A program made the position numbers and the translations under genes. Source: Tessaracoccus sp. MC1679 (GTDB lineage: Bacteria; Actinomycetota; Actinomycetes; Propionibacteriales; Propionibacteriaceae). Taken from it: a DNA stretch of 53,630 nt. The stretch spans positions 1 to 53,630 of the forward strand of contig NZ_JACJGB010000013.1 in NCBI RefSeq assembly GCF_014164775.1. Reading direction: 5' to 3'. The notes under the pieces were generated by a model, which saw nothing but the letters and a program-made list of their open reading frames with translations, searched no databases and had not been told where the DNA came from. Positions 1-8,283 of this stretch are shown one piece after another (positions within the stretch are counted from its first letter, which is position 1; every line of letters starts with the position of its first letter).

Positions 1-75
1 CTCCAACGCGGCCACGCCGTCGCGCTGCGCACGTCGCCGGTCTTCACGGTCGAGTTTGTCTATCACGGTCATCAT
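1..75 (-). CDS. possible partial small CDS at left edge
   Basis: A reading frame on the minus strand opens with two consecutive ATG codons (75 and 72) and runs off the window after 25 codons. The visible residues are charged (MMTVIDKLDREDRRRAQRD) and look like the N-terminus of a soluble, helical protein. No clear ribosome binding site or -10 hexamer precedes it. Too little is visible to name a family, and it could be a chance frame. Confidence 0.3.
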   Translation of the reverse strand, partial: MMTVIDKLDREDRRRAQRDGVAALE

Positions 76-597
76 TCTGCTTTCGTGTCAGGAGCAACCC
101 CTTACACAAACCATCTGACACCCTCCCCTCTAGTCAGCCCCCTGAGCGTGGAGCCCCGCACTGGCGCCCCGCCTCCGCGGACCTGGGACCCACCTGCCCC
201 ACGAAGCCAAGCAGAGCGCGGCAGACGCGGTGATGGAAGGGGTGCCCCTGACGGAAGTTCCTTCCATGAGGGTCCCGCGACCGGGAGCGAGGGTGGGGGA
301 CGGCAGGGCGGCACTGCGCAGCGGTGCCCAACCCGAGGATCACCCAACCGGCACCCCGCCCAAGCACACCCACCCCCAACGCCGCCCTGCCGGCCCACAC
401 CCCGGACCAGACCACGCCACAGGAGGAACGAGTGCGGGGAGACGGGAGACGAGGGCCGGGCGGCCTCAACAACCCAGCCACCGACCAGACCAGCACCCGA
501 CAACAAGACCCTGGACAACGGCCGCCCGGGCATCGACTCCCGACTCCCCGCACCCGACCACGAGATCAGCATGAATGTGGAAGTCACGACCCTTCGA
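76..597. other. gene-free GC-rich stretch
   Basis: No frame here looks coding. The long plus-strand frame is a run of Pro, Arg and Ala without domain structure and reads through the repeats that follow. The stretch holds a roughly 50-bp segment (141-192) that resembles one at 40818-40870. It lies downstream of nnr and may be the remains of an insertion at the usual nnr-alr junction of related genomes, which is inference. Confidence 0.5.
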
Positions 598-804
598 GAC
601 AGGGCCACGCCGCTCCGCGGGCGGCCCTCCTCAGGGAGCGAAGGGGACAGGCCACGCCGCTCCGCGGGCGGCCCTCCTCAGGGAGCGAAGGGGACAGGCC
701 ACGCCGCTCCGCGGGCGGCCCTCCTCAGGGAGCGAGGGGGTGGCCCTCCTCAGGGAGCGAAGGGACAGGCAACGCTCCGCGGGCGACCCTCCTCAGGAGC
801 TACC
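598..804. repeat. tandem ~47-bp GC-rich repeats
   Basis: Three nearly identical units begin at 598, 646 and 693 (period 48 then 47 bp), each starting GACAGG. They are followed by two decayed partial units up to the nnr stop codon. Each unit contains CCGCTCCGCGGGCGG, an imperfect palindrome, and CCCTCCTCAGGG, a short inverted repeat, so each can fold. The array resembles repetitive extragenic palindromes of actinobacteria. It sits directly at the 3' end of nnr, where it could act on transcript termination or stability. Confidence 0.75.
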
Positions 805-2185
805 GTCCTGCCAGTTCAGCGATCACGGCGGGCAGCCTCGCCGCCAGCGCGTCTGGCGGGTACGGGCCGGGGTTCCGCTCGGCGGCGATGGCCTGGACGC
901 TGGCACCCAACACGCCCGCCCGCCACGCCGGGAGTCCCGCAGCCAGCAGGGCTCCGCAGATCCCCGCCAGCACGTCACCGGATCCGGCCTGGGCGGTCCA
1001 GGCGGGCCCCCTCACCGCCATGGTCACGCGCCCCGACGGCTCAGCCACGTATTGCGTGGCCCCCTTGAGGAGCACCGCCGCGCCCGTCTGCCGCGACACC
1101 TCCCGCACGCACACCAGCGGATGCGCCTCGACGTGGGCACGGGTGCAGCCCAGTATCCGGGCCAGTTCGCCGGCGTGCGGGGTGAGCAGCCACCCGTCGA
1201 GTCGCCCCGCGGGCAGCGAGGTGAGCGCGTCGGCGTCGACGACGGTAGGCACCTCGTGGAGTCCCGCGTTCGCCACGCGCCCCTCGGTGCCCTCACCGTC
1301 GCCCCACCCGGAACCCACCACCATCGCCTGGGCGCGCCCCTCGCCGATCACCACGCTGGGGAACCGCGACAGGATCAGTCCGGAGGCCACGCGACCGGTG
1401 TAGCGCACCATGCCGGCCCCGGCATGCAGGGCACCCGAGACGCCGAGGATCGCGGCGCCCTGGTACTGGTCGGAGCCGGTGTCGATCATCACCACTCCGC
1501 GGGTGTACTTGTCCGACGTGGGCACCGGCGCGGGCCACCACCGCGCCACGTCGGCCACCTCGGCCTGCTGCAGCAGCGGAGCATCTGCCTCCACGCCGAT
1601 GTCGGCGACGTGCACCTGGCCGCAGCGCGAGGCGGCTGGCTCCTGCACGTGGCAGGGCTTCAGTGCGGCGAACGTGACGGTGTGGGCGGCGCGAAAACTC
1701 GGATGCGTCGCCCCGGAGTCCGCGTCGAGGCCGCTGGGCAGATCTACCGACAGCACGGGCACACCCAGGTCCGCGCACGCGTCGGCCATGGTCTCGACCA
1801 CAGGCGGCAGCCCGGGCCGCGATCCCAGGCCGGTGAACGCGTCGATCACCAGGGCGCACTCCGCGAGGGCCTCGACGGCGGCCGTCGCCTCCACCACCTG
1901 GCAGCCGGCCGCCCGCGCCGCGGCGAGGCCACCCTCGTGCGCGCTGCCGGCCACGCACCAGACAGCGACGGCGCGGCGCTGGGCGAGCTGGGCGGCGGCG
2001 AACAGTCCGTCTCCCCCGTTGTTGCCGGGCCCGGCCACCACCAGCACCGGGCCCTCCGGGGCGACGGAGGTGGCCACCCGGGCCACCTCGGCCGCGGCTC
2101 GTCCCATGAGGTCCACGCCTGGCTCGGCGGCGAAGACCCTCGCCTCGGCCGCGCGCATCCCGGCCGCGGTCACCACGGGCCTCAT
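800..2185 (-). CDS. nnr: bifunctional NAD(P)HX epimerase/dehydratase
   Basis: This enzyme repairs hydrated NADH and NADPH. The N-terminal YjeF_N-type domain epimerises R- and S-NAD(P)HX, and the C-terminal ribokinase-like domain dehydrates the S form at the cost of ATP or ADP. The epimerase signature GNNGGDG is at residues 54-60. The kinase-fold signatures TPHAGE, KGATQ and AGSGDVLAGI (about residue 400) follow in order. The start at 2185 gives 461 residues, normal for the fused form, and its ATG overlaps the acpS stop (ATGA), so the two are translationally coupled. A longer upstream frame exists but lies inside acpS. The stop codon abuts the tandem repeats at 598-804. Confidence 0.93.
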   Translation of the reverse strand: MRPVVTAAGMRAAEARVFAAEPGVDLMGRAAAEVARVATSVAPEGPVLVVAGPGNNGGDGLFAAAQLAQRRAVAVWCVAGSAHEGGLAAARAAGCQVVEATAAVEALAECALVIDAFTGLGSRPGLPPVVETMADACADLGVPVLSVDLPSGLDADSGATHPSFRAAHTVTFAALKPCHVQEPAASRCGQVHVADIGVEADAPLLQQAEVADVARWWPAPVPTSDKYTRGVVMIDTGSDQYQGAAILGVSGALHAGAGMVRYTGRVASGLILSRFPSVVIGEGRAQAMVVGSGWGDGEGTEGRVANAGLHEVPTVVDADALTSLPAGRLDGWLLTPHAGELARILGCTRAHVEAHPLVCVREVSRQTGAAVLLKGATQYVAEPSGRVTMAVRGPAWTAQAGSGDVLAGICGALLAAGLPAWRAGVLGASVQAIAAERNPGPYPPDALAARLPAVIAELAGR

Positions 2186-2532
2186 GCTTCGCACACCACC
2201 ATCGCCGTGGCGAAGCCACCGTCGTGGCTGATGGACAGATGGATGTGGCGGATGCCCAGCGCCTCCACCCTGGCCGCGACGGACCCGGCGTTGCGGAAGG
2301 CCGGGTCGCCGTCGGCGTTCTTGACCACCTCGCAGTCCAGCCATCGCATGCCGCCCGGCGAGCCGAGCGCCTTGGCGAACGCCTCCTTCGCGGCGAACCG
2401 GGCGGCCTGGGACTCGATGGAGAGAGCACGCTCGGCCGGGGTGAGAAGGCGCTCATCCAGGCCGGGGCGACGCTCCAGCATGTCCCGGAAACGCTCGATG
2501 ACACACAGGTCCGTGCCGATACCCACGATCAT
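2182..2532 (-). CDS. acpS: holo-[acyl-carrier-protein] synthase
   Basis: Transfers the 4'-phosphopantetheine arm of CoA to the serine of acyl carrier protein. At 116 residues it is the usual AcpS length. The family motifs are present: GIGTDLCVIERF at the N-terminus with the metal-binding Asp8, and RFAAKEAFAKALG with the conserved Glu near residue 50. A C-terminal SISHDGGFA segment completes the fold. It lies 23 bases after glmS and overlaps nnr by the ATGA junction, so glmS-acpS-nnr reads as one operon. The coaA product upstream feeds CoA synthesis, which links the genes metabolically. Confidence 0.95.
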   Translation of the reverse strand: MIVGIGTDLCVIERFRDMLERRPGLDERLLTPAERALSIESQAARFAAKEAFAKALGSPGGMRWLDCEVVKNADGDPAFRNAGSVAARVEALGIRHIHLSISHDGGFATAMVVCEA

Positions 2533-2555
2533 GGCGCCACTCTAGGGCTGAACCC

Positions 2556-4388
2556 CTACTCGACGGTGACCGACTTGGCCAGATTCCGTGGCTGATCGAC
2601 GTCGTGGCCCTGCAGGGTGGCCAACTCGCAGGCGAAGAGCTGGAGCGGGATGATGGCGGCCACCGGCTGCAGCAGCGTGGAGAGCTTCGGCAGCTCGATG
2701 AACACCGCCGCCGCGGCACGCGCCTCCTCGTCGTCGGCCTCGGCCAGGACGATCGTCTTCGCGCCACGGGCCCGGACCTCGGCGATGTTGGACACCACCT
2801 TGTCCCGAAGCTGGTCCCGGCCGCGGGGCGGCACCACGACGAACACCGGCAGGTCCTTGCGGATCAGCGCGATGGGGCCGTGCTTGAGCTCCCCGGCCGC
2901 GAAGCCCTCCGCGTGGATATAGGCCAGTTCCTTGAGTTTGAGCGCCCCCTCCAGCGCGACGGGGTAGCCCACGTGGCGGCCGAGGAACAGCACGGAGGGC
3001 TCGTTGACGAACTCGCGCGCCAGGTCCAGGACCTGCTGCTGGTTGTCGAGCATGCCCTGGATGGCATCGGGCATCCGCTCCAACTCGGCCAGGAGTGCCC
3101 CGATCTCGTCTCCGTACTTCATGCCACGCACCTGCGCCAGGTAGAGGCCGAGCAGGTAGCAGGCCACCAGCTGGGTGGTGAAACCCTTGGTGGAGGCCAC
3201 CCCGATTTCGGGGCCGGCGTGGGTGTAGATGACGGCGTCGGATTCGCGCGGGATGGTGGCGCCGTTGGTGTTGCAGATGGCGATCACCTTGGCGCCCTGC
3301 TCCCGGGCGTGCCGGATGGCCATCAGCGTGTCGGCGGTCTCGCCGGACTGGGAGATGGTCACCACCAGCGTCATCGGGTCGATGATCGGGTCCCGGTAGC
3401 GGAACTCGGAGGCCACCTCCACCTCGCAGGGGATGCGGGTCCAGTGCTCGATGGCGTACTTCGCCACCAGGCCCGCGTAGAAGGCCGTGCCGCAGGCGAC
3501 GATGACGATCTTGTTGATCCGGCGCAGGATCTCGGGGGAGATGCGGATCTCGTCGAGGACAAGTTCGCCGCGCTCGTTGAGGCGGCCGAGCAGCGTGTCG
3601 GCCACGGCGCGGGGTTGTTCGAAGATCTCCTTGCGCATGAACCAGTCGTAGCCCTGCTTCTGCGCGGCCTCCAGATCCCAGTCGACGTGGAACTCCTTGG
3701 TCGGCGCCGGCGCGCCGTCGAAGGTGGTCACGCTGACCCCGGCGGGGGTGAGCTCGACGATCTGGTCCTGGCCGAGCTCGATGGCGTCCCGGGTGTACGC
3801 GATGAACGCGGCCACGTCCGAGGCGAGGAACCATTCGCCCTCCCCCACGCCGACCACCAGCGGCGAGTTGCGCCGCGCGGCGACGATCCGGTCCGGGTCC
3901 TGGGCGTCGACGGCCACCAGCGTGAAGGCGCCTTCCAGGCGCGAGACGACGGCGCGCATCGCGGCGAGGAGGTCCAGGCCCGCCTCCAGCTCGCGTCGCA
4001 GCAGGTGCGCGGCCACCTCGGAATCGGTCTCGGAGGAGAACTCGACGCCCGGCAGCTCGGCGCGGAGCTGGCCATGGTTCTCGATGATGCCGTTGTGGAC
4101 GATGGCCACGCGCTCCGAGACGTGCGGGTGCGAGTTCTGGTCCGTCGGCGCTCCATGGGTGGCCCAGCGGGTGTGGCCGATGGCCACGTGCCCGGTGGGA
4201 AGCGGATCCGCGGCGATGGCGGCCTCAAGGTTGACGATCTTGCCTGCCTTCTTGCGCCACTCGATGCGCCCCCCGCTCGGCAGGGCGACACCCGCTGAGT
4301 CGTAGCCGCGATACTCGAGCCGGCGAAGCCCGCTCAGTACCACATCGAGTCCGTCACGTTGTCCGAGATATCCCACGATTCCACACAC
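2556..4388 (-). CDS. glmS: glutamine--fructose-6-phosphate aminotransferase
   Basis: Makes glucosamine-6-phosphate from fructose-6-phosphate and glutamine, the first step toward UDP-GlcNAc and peptidoglycan. The protein starts MCGIVGY, so removal of Met exposes the catalytic cysteine. HTRWATHG and NGIIENH of the glutaminase domain follow, then two SIS sugar-isomerase domains (ISQSGETAD) and the family C-terminus PRNLAKSVTVE. The GTG at 4388 gives 610 residues, the family length. No Shine-Dalgarno is present; TACGGT lies 7 bases upstream, so the mRNA is probably leaderless. An upstream extension of the open frame is rejected because Cys2 must be near the N-terminus. Confidence 0.96.
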   Translation of the reverse strand: MCGIVGYLGQRDGLDVVLSGLRRLEYRGYDSAGVALPSGGRIEWRKKAGKIVNLEAAIAADPLPTGHVAIGHTRWATHGAPTDQNSHPHVSERVAIVHNGIIENHGQLRAELPGVEFSSETDSEVAAHLLRRELEAGLDLLAAMRAVVSRLEGAFTLVAVDAQDPDRIVAARRNSPLVVGVGEGEWFLASDVAAFIAYTRDAIELGQDQIVELTPAGVSVTTFDGAPAPTKEFHVDWDLEAAQKQGYDWFMRKEIFEQPRAVADTLLGRLNERGELVLDEIRISPEILRRINKIVIVACGTAFYAGLVAKYAIEHWTRIPCEVEVASEFRYRDPIIDPMTLVVTISQSGETADTLMAIRHAREQGAKVIAICNTNGATIPRESDAVIYTHAGPEIGVASTKGFTTQLVACYLLGLYLAQVRGMKYGDEIGALLAELERMPDAIQGMLDNQQQVLDLAREFVNEPSVLFLGRHVGYPVALEGALKLKELAYIHAEGFAAGELKHGPIALIRKDLPVFVVVPPRGRDQLRDKVVSNIAEVRARGAKTIVLAEADDEEARAAAAVFIELPKLSTLLQPVAAIIPLQLFACELATLQGHDVDQPRNLAKSVTVE

Positions 4389-4401
4389 GCGAAAAACCGT
4401 A
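4389..4401 (-). promoter_or_regulatory. leaderless promoter of glmS
   Basis: TACGGT (4396-4401) followed by 7 bases and the GTG start. The spacing places the transcription start at the start codon. No convincing -35 was seen. Confidence 0.5.
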
Positions 4402-4453
4402 CATGATGAATGCGCGTTTCTTGACATCCGCGCCTGTGAGGGCTCCGCTGCGG

Positions 4454-5386
4454 TTACACCTTGCGGATGAGGATCGAGTCGACTGCGTGCGACTCGCGCT
4501 TCACGAGGATGGCCGTGGCCCGATCCCTGGTGGGCTCGATGTTGAGGCGGAGGTTGAGGCCGTTGATCTCTTCCCAGACCCGGGCGCCGAACGCGACGGC
4601 GTCGGCTTCGGACAGCTCCGCGTAACGCCTGAAGAAGCTCCGCTCGTCGGTGAACGCGGTCCGCCGCAGGGTGAGGAAGCGCTCTAGGAACCACTGCTTG
4701 ATGTGCGACTCGGGAGCGTCGACGAACACGGAGAAGTCGAAGAAGTCGCTCACCGCCAGCCCCGGCTTCCCGTCCGCCTCTACTCGGGCTGGCTGCAGCA
4801 CGTTCAGGCCCTCGATGATGAGAATGTCCGGGCGCTCCACAGCGATGTGCTCGCCCGCAACGATGTCGTAGACCATGTGGCTGTACACGGGTGCGAACAC
4901 GCTCGGCACGCCGGACTTCACGTCGATGACGAAGTCCAGCAGCGCCCGCCGGTTGTAGGACTCGGGGAATCCTTTGCGCTCCAGGAGACCGCGACGCTCC
5001 AGCTCGGCGTTGGGGTAGAGGAAGCCGTCGGTGGTGATGAGGTCCACCCGCGGCTGCCCCGGCGCCCGGCGGAGCAGCTCCTGCAGCAGGCGCGAGACCG
5101 TGGATTTGCCCACCGCCACGGACCCGGCCACCGCGATGACGAACGGCGTGCGGTCCACATCCAGTCCCAGGAAGTCATGGCTCTGCGAGTAGAGCCTCCC
5201 GGTGTTCTCCATGTAAAGGTGGAGCAGCTGCGTCAGCGGGCGGTAGACCTCCACGAGGTCCCGGTGGGAGGTGGGATCCCCGATGCCGCGGAGTCTGTCG
5301 AGGGTGACCTCATCGAGATCGATCTGCGTCGCGTCGGCCAACGCCGCCCACGCGTGGCGTTCGAGCGTGACGTACGGTCCGGTCAC
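4454..5386 (-). CDS. coaA: type I pantothenate kinase
   Basis: Phosphorylates pantothenate with ATP, the first committed step of CoA synthesis. The P-loop GSVAVGKST is at residues 88-96, followed by LITTDGFLYPN and the RKGFPESYN segment typical of the bacterial CoaA family. Length is 310 residues. Two GTG codons are possible. The one at 5386 has GAAGGAG five bases upstream, while the one at 5392 overlaps that ribosome binding site, so 5386 is preferred. A -10-like TACGAT is at 5415-5420. It is divergent from the Xaa-Pro aminopeptidase and stands 65 bases upstream of glmS, which has its own promoter. Confidence 0.94.
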   Translation of the reverse strand: MTGPYVTLERHAWAALADATQIDLDEVTLDRLRGIGDPTSHRDLVEVYRPLTQLLHLYMENTGRLYSQSHDFLGLDVDRTPFVIAVAGSVAVGKSTVSRLLQELLRRAPGQPRVDLITTDGFLYPNAELERRGLLERKGFPESYNRRALLDFVIDVKSGVPSVFAPVYSHMVYDIVAGEHIAVERPDILIIEGLNVLQPARVEADGKPGLAVSDFFDFSVFVDAPESHIKQWFLERFLTLRRTAFTDERSFFRRYAELSEADAVAFGARVWEEINGLNLRLNIEPTRDRATAILVKRESHAVDSILIRKV

Positions 5387-5438
5387 CGGCACTCCTTCGT
5401 GGGGTCGATCGGCAATCGTACAGGGAAGGGCGCCCGCG

Positions 5439-5451
5439 TACAGTGGGGCGC
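5439..5451 (+). promoter_or_regulatory. leaderless promoter of pepP
   Basis: TACAGT (5439-5444), 7 bases, then ATG at 5452. There is no ribosome binding site other than GGGG within the spacer. Confidence 0.5.
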
Positions 5452-6885
5452 ATGACCGACGACCGCTCCGGGAACCGCCGCGACCCCTACTCCGAGGAGT
5501 TCAAGACCTTCATCGTCAGTGGATGGGCTCCGGACCACCACGCACTGCCCGATCGGCTGCCCGCCGCGCGCTACGCGGCCGCCAGGCGGGTGCAGCTCGC
5601 GCAGGAGTTCGCCGGCACCACCCTCGTTGTACCGGCCGGTCCGCTGAAGCCCCGCTCCAACGACACCGACTACCGGTTCCGGCCCCATAGCGCGTTCGCC
5701 TACTACACAGGCCTCGGCGAGGACAGGGAGCCGGACGCTGTGCTCCTCATCCAGGACGACGACGCCACGCTGTTCTTCCGCCCGCGCGCCCCGCGCACGG
5801 ACCGGGAGTTCTACGCCGACGCCCGCTACGGCGAGATGTGGGTGGGCCGGCGCGACTCGCTGGAGGAGATGGCGGCCGCTGTCGGACTCCCCTGCCGCGA
5901 CATCCGCGAACTGGAGGACGTCATCGGCCACGCGTCGGGGCCGCTGGCCGTCATCCGCGAGGCGGACCCGGCGGTCACCGCCCTCGTCGACGGTGCACGC
6001 ACCGACGAAGACCTCTCGAGAGACGCCGAACTGGAGCGAGCCTCCTCGGAGGCCCGCTTCGTCAAGGACGAGTTCGAGGTGACCGAGCTGCAGCGTGCCT
6101 GCGCCGCCACCGCCGTCGGCTTCGAGGCCGTTGCCCGCGAGCTGCCGCGCGCCGTGGAGCAGGGCCGCGGCGAGCGGTGGGTCGAGGGCATCTTCGAGCT
6201 GCACGCACGGCACCTCGGCAACGCCATCGGCTACGACACCATCGCCGCCGGCGGGGATCACGCCAACACCCTGCACTGGATCAGGAACGACGGGGACCTC
6301 AGCGACGGAGATCTGCTCCTGCTTGATGCCGGGGTGGAGGTCAACACCCTGTACACGGCCGACATCACGCGCACGCTCCCGGTCAGCGGCCGTTTCACCC
6401 CGCCCCAGCGGCGGGTCTACGAGGCCGTCCTCGCGGCGCAGACCGCGGGCATCGCGGCCTGCCGCGACGGGGCCGCCTTCGCTGATGTGCACCGGGCAGC
6501 CATCACCGTGCTGGCGGGCTTCTTCGAGGAGCTCGGCATCCTGCCCGTCAGCGCCGCCCAGTCGATGTCGGCCGACGGCGGCCAGCACCGCCGCTGGATG
6601 GTGCACGGCACCTCCCACCACCTCGGCCTCGACGTGCACGACTGCGCCCACGCCCGAGCGGAGGAGTACCGCCTCGGCACGCTGCGCTCCGGGATGGTCA
6701 TCACGGTGGAGCCCGGTGTCTACTTCAAGTCCACGGACCTGCTCGTGCCTGAGGAGTACCGCGGCATCGGGGTGCGCATCGAGGACGACATCCTCATCAC
6801 GGACTCGGATCCGGTGAACCTGTCCGAGGCGCTGCCCCGCACCGCCGACGACGTGGAGCGTTGGCTGGCCCGGAGCCGCGGCTGA
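5452..6885 (+). CDS. pepP: Xaa-Pro aminopeptidase (M24B)
   Basis: A cytoplasmic metalloprotease that removes an N-terminal residue preceding proline. The N-terminal half is a creatinase-like AMP_N domain (PHSAFAYYTGL around residue 80), the C-terminal half the pita-bread peptidase. The five metal ligands are visible: Asp292 and Asp304 (LLDAGVEV...YTADITR), His389 (GTSHHLGLDVHD), Glu420 (ITVEPGVYF) and Glu444 (GVRIEDD). The length of 477 residues is normal for actinobacterial PepP. ATG 5452 is preferred to the GTG at 5443 because the GTG lies inside the -10 hexamer. It converges on the hydrolase gene with only 3 bases between. Confidence 0.93.
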   Translation: MTDDRSGNRRDPYSEEFKTFIVSGWAPDHHALPDRLPAARYAAARRVQLAQEFAGTTLVVPAGPLKPRSNDTDYRFRPHSAFAYYTGLGEDREPDAVLLIQDDDATLFFRPRAPRTDREFYADARYGEMWVGRRDSLEEMAAAVGLPCRDIRELEDVIGHASGPLAVIREADPAVTALVDGARTDEDLSRDAELERASSEARFVKDEFEVTELQRACAATAVGFEAVARELPRAVEQGRGERWVEGIFELHARHLGNAIGYDTIAAGGDHANTLHWIRNDGDLSDGDLLLLDAGVEVNTLYTADITRTLPVSGRFTPPQRRVYEAVLAAQTAGIAACRDGAAFADVHRAAITVLAGFFEELGILPVSAAQSMSADGGQHRRWMVHGTSHHLGLDVHDCAHARAEEYRLGTLRSGMVITVEPGVYFKSTDLLVPEEYRGIGVRIEDDILITDSDPVNLSEALPRTADDVERWLARSRG

Positions 6886-6888
6886 GGC

Positions 6889-7713
6889 TCAGTCCTCGGA
6901 CTCCGAGACCACGGTGGAGGTCTGGCCGCGGGTGAGGAGCCCCCGGATCACGCGGGCCACGTCTGCGGGGCGCGCCACCGTCACCTGGTGCGCAGCTTCC
7001 GGCACCACGTGCAGCTCGCCGCGCTGCACCGTCTCGGCCACCAGCTCGACGTTGGCGATCGGGGTGGAGGTGTCCCGCTCCCCCGCCACCATCACCACGG
7101 GAAGAGTGATGTAGGGCAGGTCGTCCCGGACGTCGTGGGCGGCCAGCGCCCGGCAGAGCTGGGCATAGGAGTGGTCGTCCGCGGCGGACAGCCCCTCCAT
7201 CACGGCGTCCACAACGGCGGGCTGCTGGGCGCGGAACATCGGAGTGAACCACCGCTTCGTGGTCTCCTCCACCAACTGCTGGGTGCCGGTGGCCTCCACC
7301 TGATCCGCGCGGTCCAGCCAGCGGGCCGGCTCGCCGACGGTGGCGGCCGACGCCACCACCACGACACCCGAGAAGGTCTTGTCATAGTCGCGCGCCACGT
7401 GCAGCGCGGTTGCCCCGGAGATGGACAGCCCGGCGAAGTAGACGGGCACCTCTGCCCCCACCTCCTCGCGCACCTCGGCCGCGACCTGCGCGATGCCTGC
7501 GGCCACCGCGTCCAGGGTGGGCTCGTCGGCGTCGTCCCAGACCGTCCCCAGCCCGGTACCCGGGAGATCGACGAAGACCACACGGGCATCGTCGATCAGC
7601 TGGGCCGCCACGGGGGTCCACTGATGGGCGGCGTTGCCCCCGAGGCTGGGCCCGACGAGCAGCACGCGCTCCGCGGGGGTGCCGGGGTTGTAGGTGGTCC
7701 AGTTCAGATCCAT
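6889..7713 (-). CDS. alpha/beta hydrolase
   Basis: An alpha/beta-hydrolase-fold protein of 274 residues, resembling the 3-oxoadipate enol-lactonase/PcaD group. The oxyanion-side GPSLGGN is at residues 21-27, the nucleophile elbow GLSISG at 95-100 (Ser97) and the likely catalytic His in PEAAHQVT near the C-terminus. The fifth elbow position is Ser rather than Gly, which is tolerated in the family. The cap region carries TKRWFTPMF, also seen in enol-lactonase-like proteins. AAGGAG lies 7 bases before the ATG and a -10-like TAAGTT is at 7747-7752. No pathway partners are nearby, so the substrate is unknown. Confidence 0.85.
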   Translation of the reverse strand: MDLNWTTYNPGTPAERVLLVGPSLGGNAAHQWTPVAAQLIDDARVVFVDLPGTGLGTVWDDADEPTLDAVAAGIAQVAAEVREEVGAEVPVYFAGLSISGATALHVARDYDKTFSGVVVVASAATVGEPARWLDRADQVEATGTQQLVEETTKRWFTPMFRAQQPAVVDAVMEGLSAADDHSYAQLCRALAAHDVRDDLPYITLPVVMVAGERDTSTPIANVELVAETVQRGELHVVPEAAHQVTVARPADVARVIRGLLTRGQTSTVVSESED

Positions 7714-7788
7714 CGACGTGCTCCTTGGACAGTGGTGGTGAGGGACAACTTACCCGAGGGGGATCCGCTCCTCGGCAGCCCGGGGCAC

Positions 7789-8283
7789 TTACTCGAACAG
7801 GGCCGCGCGGGAGCCGGGCCGAGCCGTCAGCATGTCGCGGGCCTGCTGCGCCACCTTGTGCTCAGCGAGCACCTCGTAGCTCGTGGCAACCGTGATCCGG
7901 GCGGAGTTGAAGTCGCGCTTACCCCCGGTGAGGGAGTGTGCCAGGGCGCGGAACAGGACACCGAAGACCACGCCCATCGCGAGGCCGACGTAGAGCATGG
8001 CGAAGTTGCCGTTACCCACGAAGAGCATCAGCATCACGCCGACGAACAGGCCGGTACTGAGTCCGGACAGGGCGCCCTCGCCGAGCACGGTGGCCCAGGT
8101 GCGGCGCCCCGTCACCCGCTCGAGCAGCTTGAGGTCGGTGCCCACGATGAGAAGGTTCTGGACGGGGAACTTCTCGTCTGCCAGGAAGTCCACCGCCGAC
8201 TGTGCCTCGTCGTAGGTGCCGAATTGTGCGATGTGCTGAGGGTAGTTCAGCTGCATCAGCTTCCGGTTCGCCGGCTCGGTCAT
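7789..8283 (-). CDS. general stress protein 17M-like membrane protein
   Basis: 164 residues. The N-terminal part (about 18-60) resembles the YflT/general stress protein 17M domain (AQFGTYDEAQSAVDFL, then VQNLLIVGTDL). Two hydrophobic helices follow (about 72-92 and 94-112) and then a charged tail. The GAL..GLSTGLFVG helix pair is glycine rich, as in small bacterial stress membrane proteins. The start ATG overlaps the stop of the CitE-like gene (ATGA), so the two are co-transcribed. Function is not established for the family. Confidence 0.8.
   Translation of the reverse strand: MTEPANRKLMQLNYPQHIAQFGTYDEAQSAVDFLADEKFPVQNLLIVGTDLKLLERVTGRRTWATVLGEGALSGLSTGLFVGVMLMLFVGNGNFAMLYVGLAMGVVFGVLFRALAHSLTGGKRDFNSARITVATSYEVLAEHKVAQQARDMLTARPGSRAALFE

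Noticed and set aside
598..804. CRISPR array
   Set aside because: The units are contiguous with no spacers, period 47-48, and no cas genes are near.
85..1068. A 327-codon plus-strand open frame
   Set aside because: It is Pro/Arg rich, reads through the tandem repeats, and overlaps the 3' end of nnr in the opposite direction.
2542..3834. A 430-codon frame inside glmS
   Set aside because: It is a shadow of glmS in another frame, dominated by Arg, Pro and Gly.
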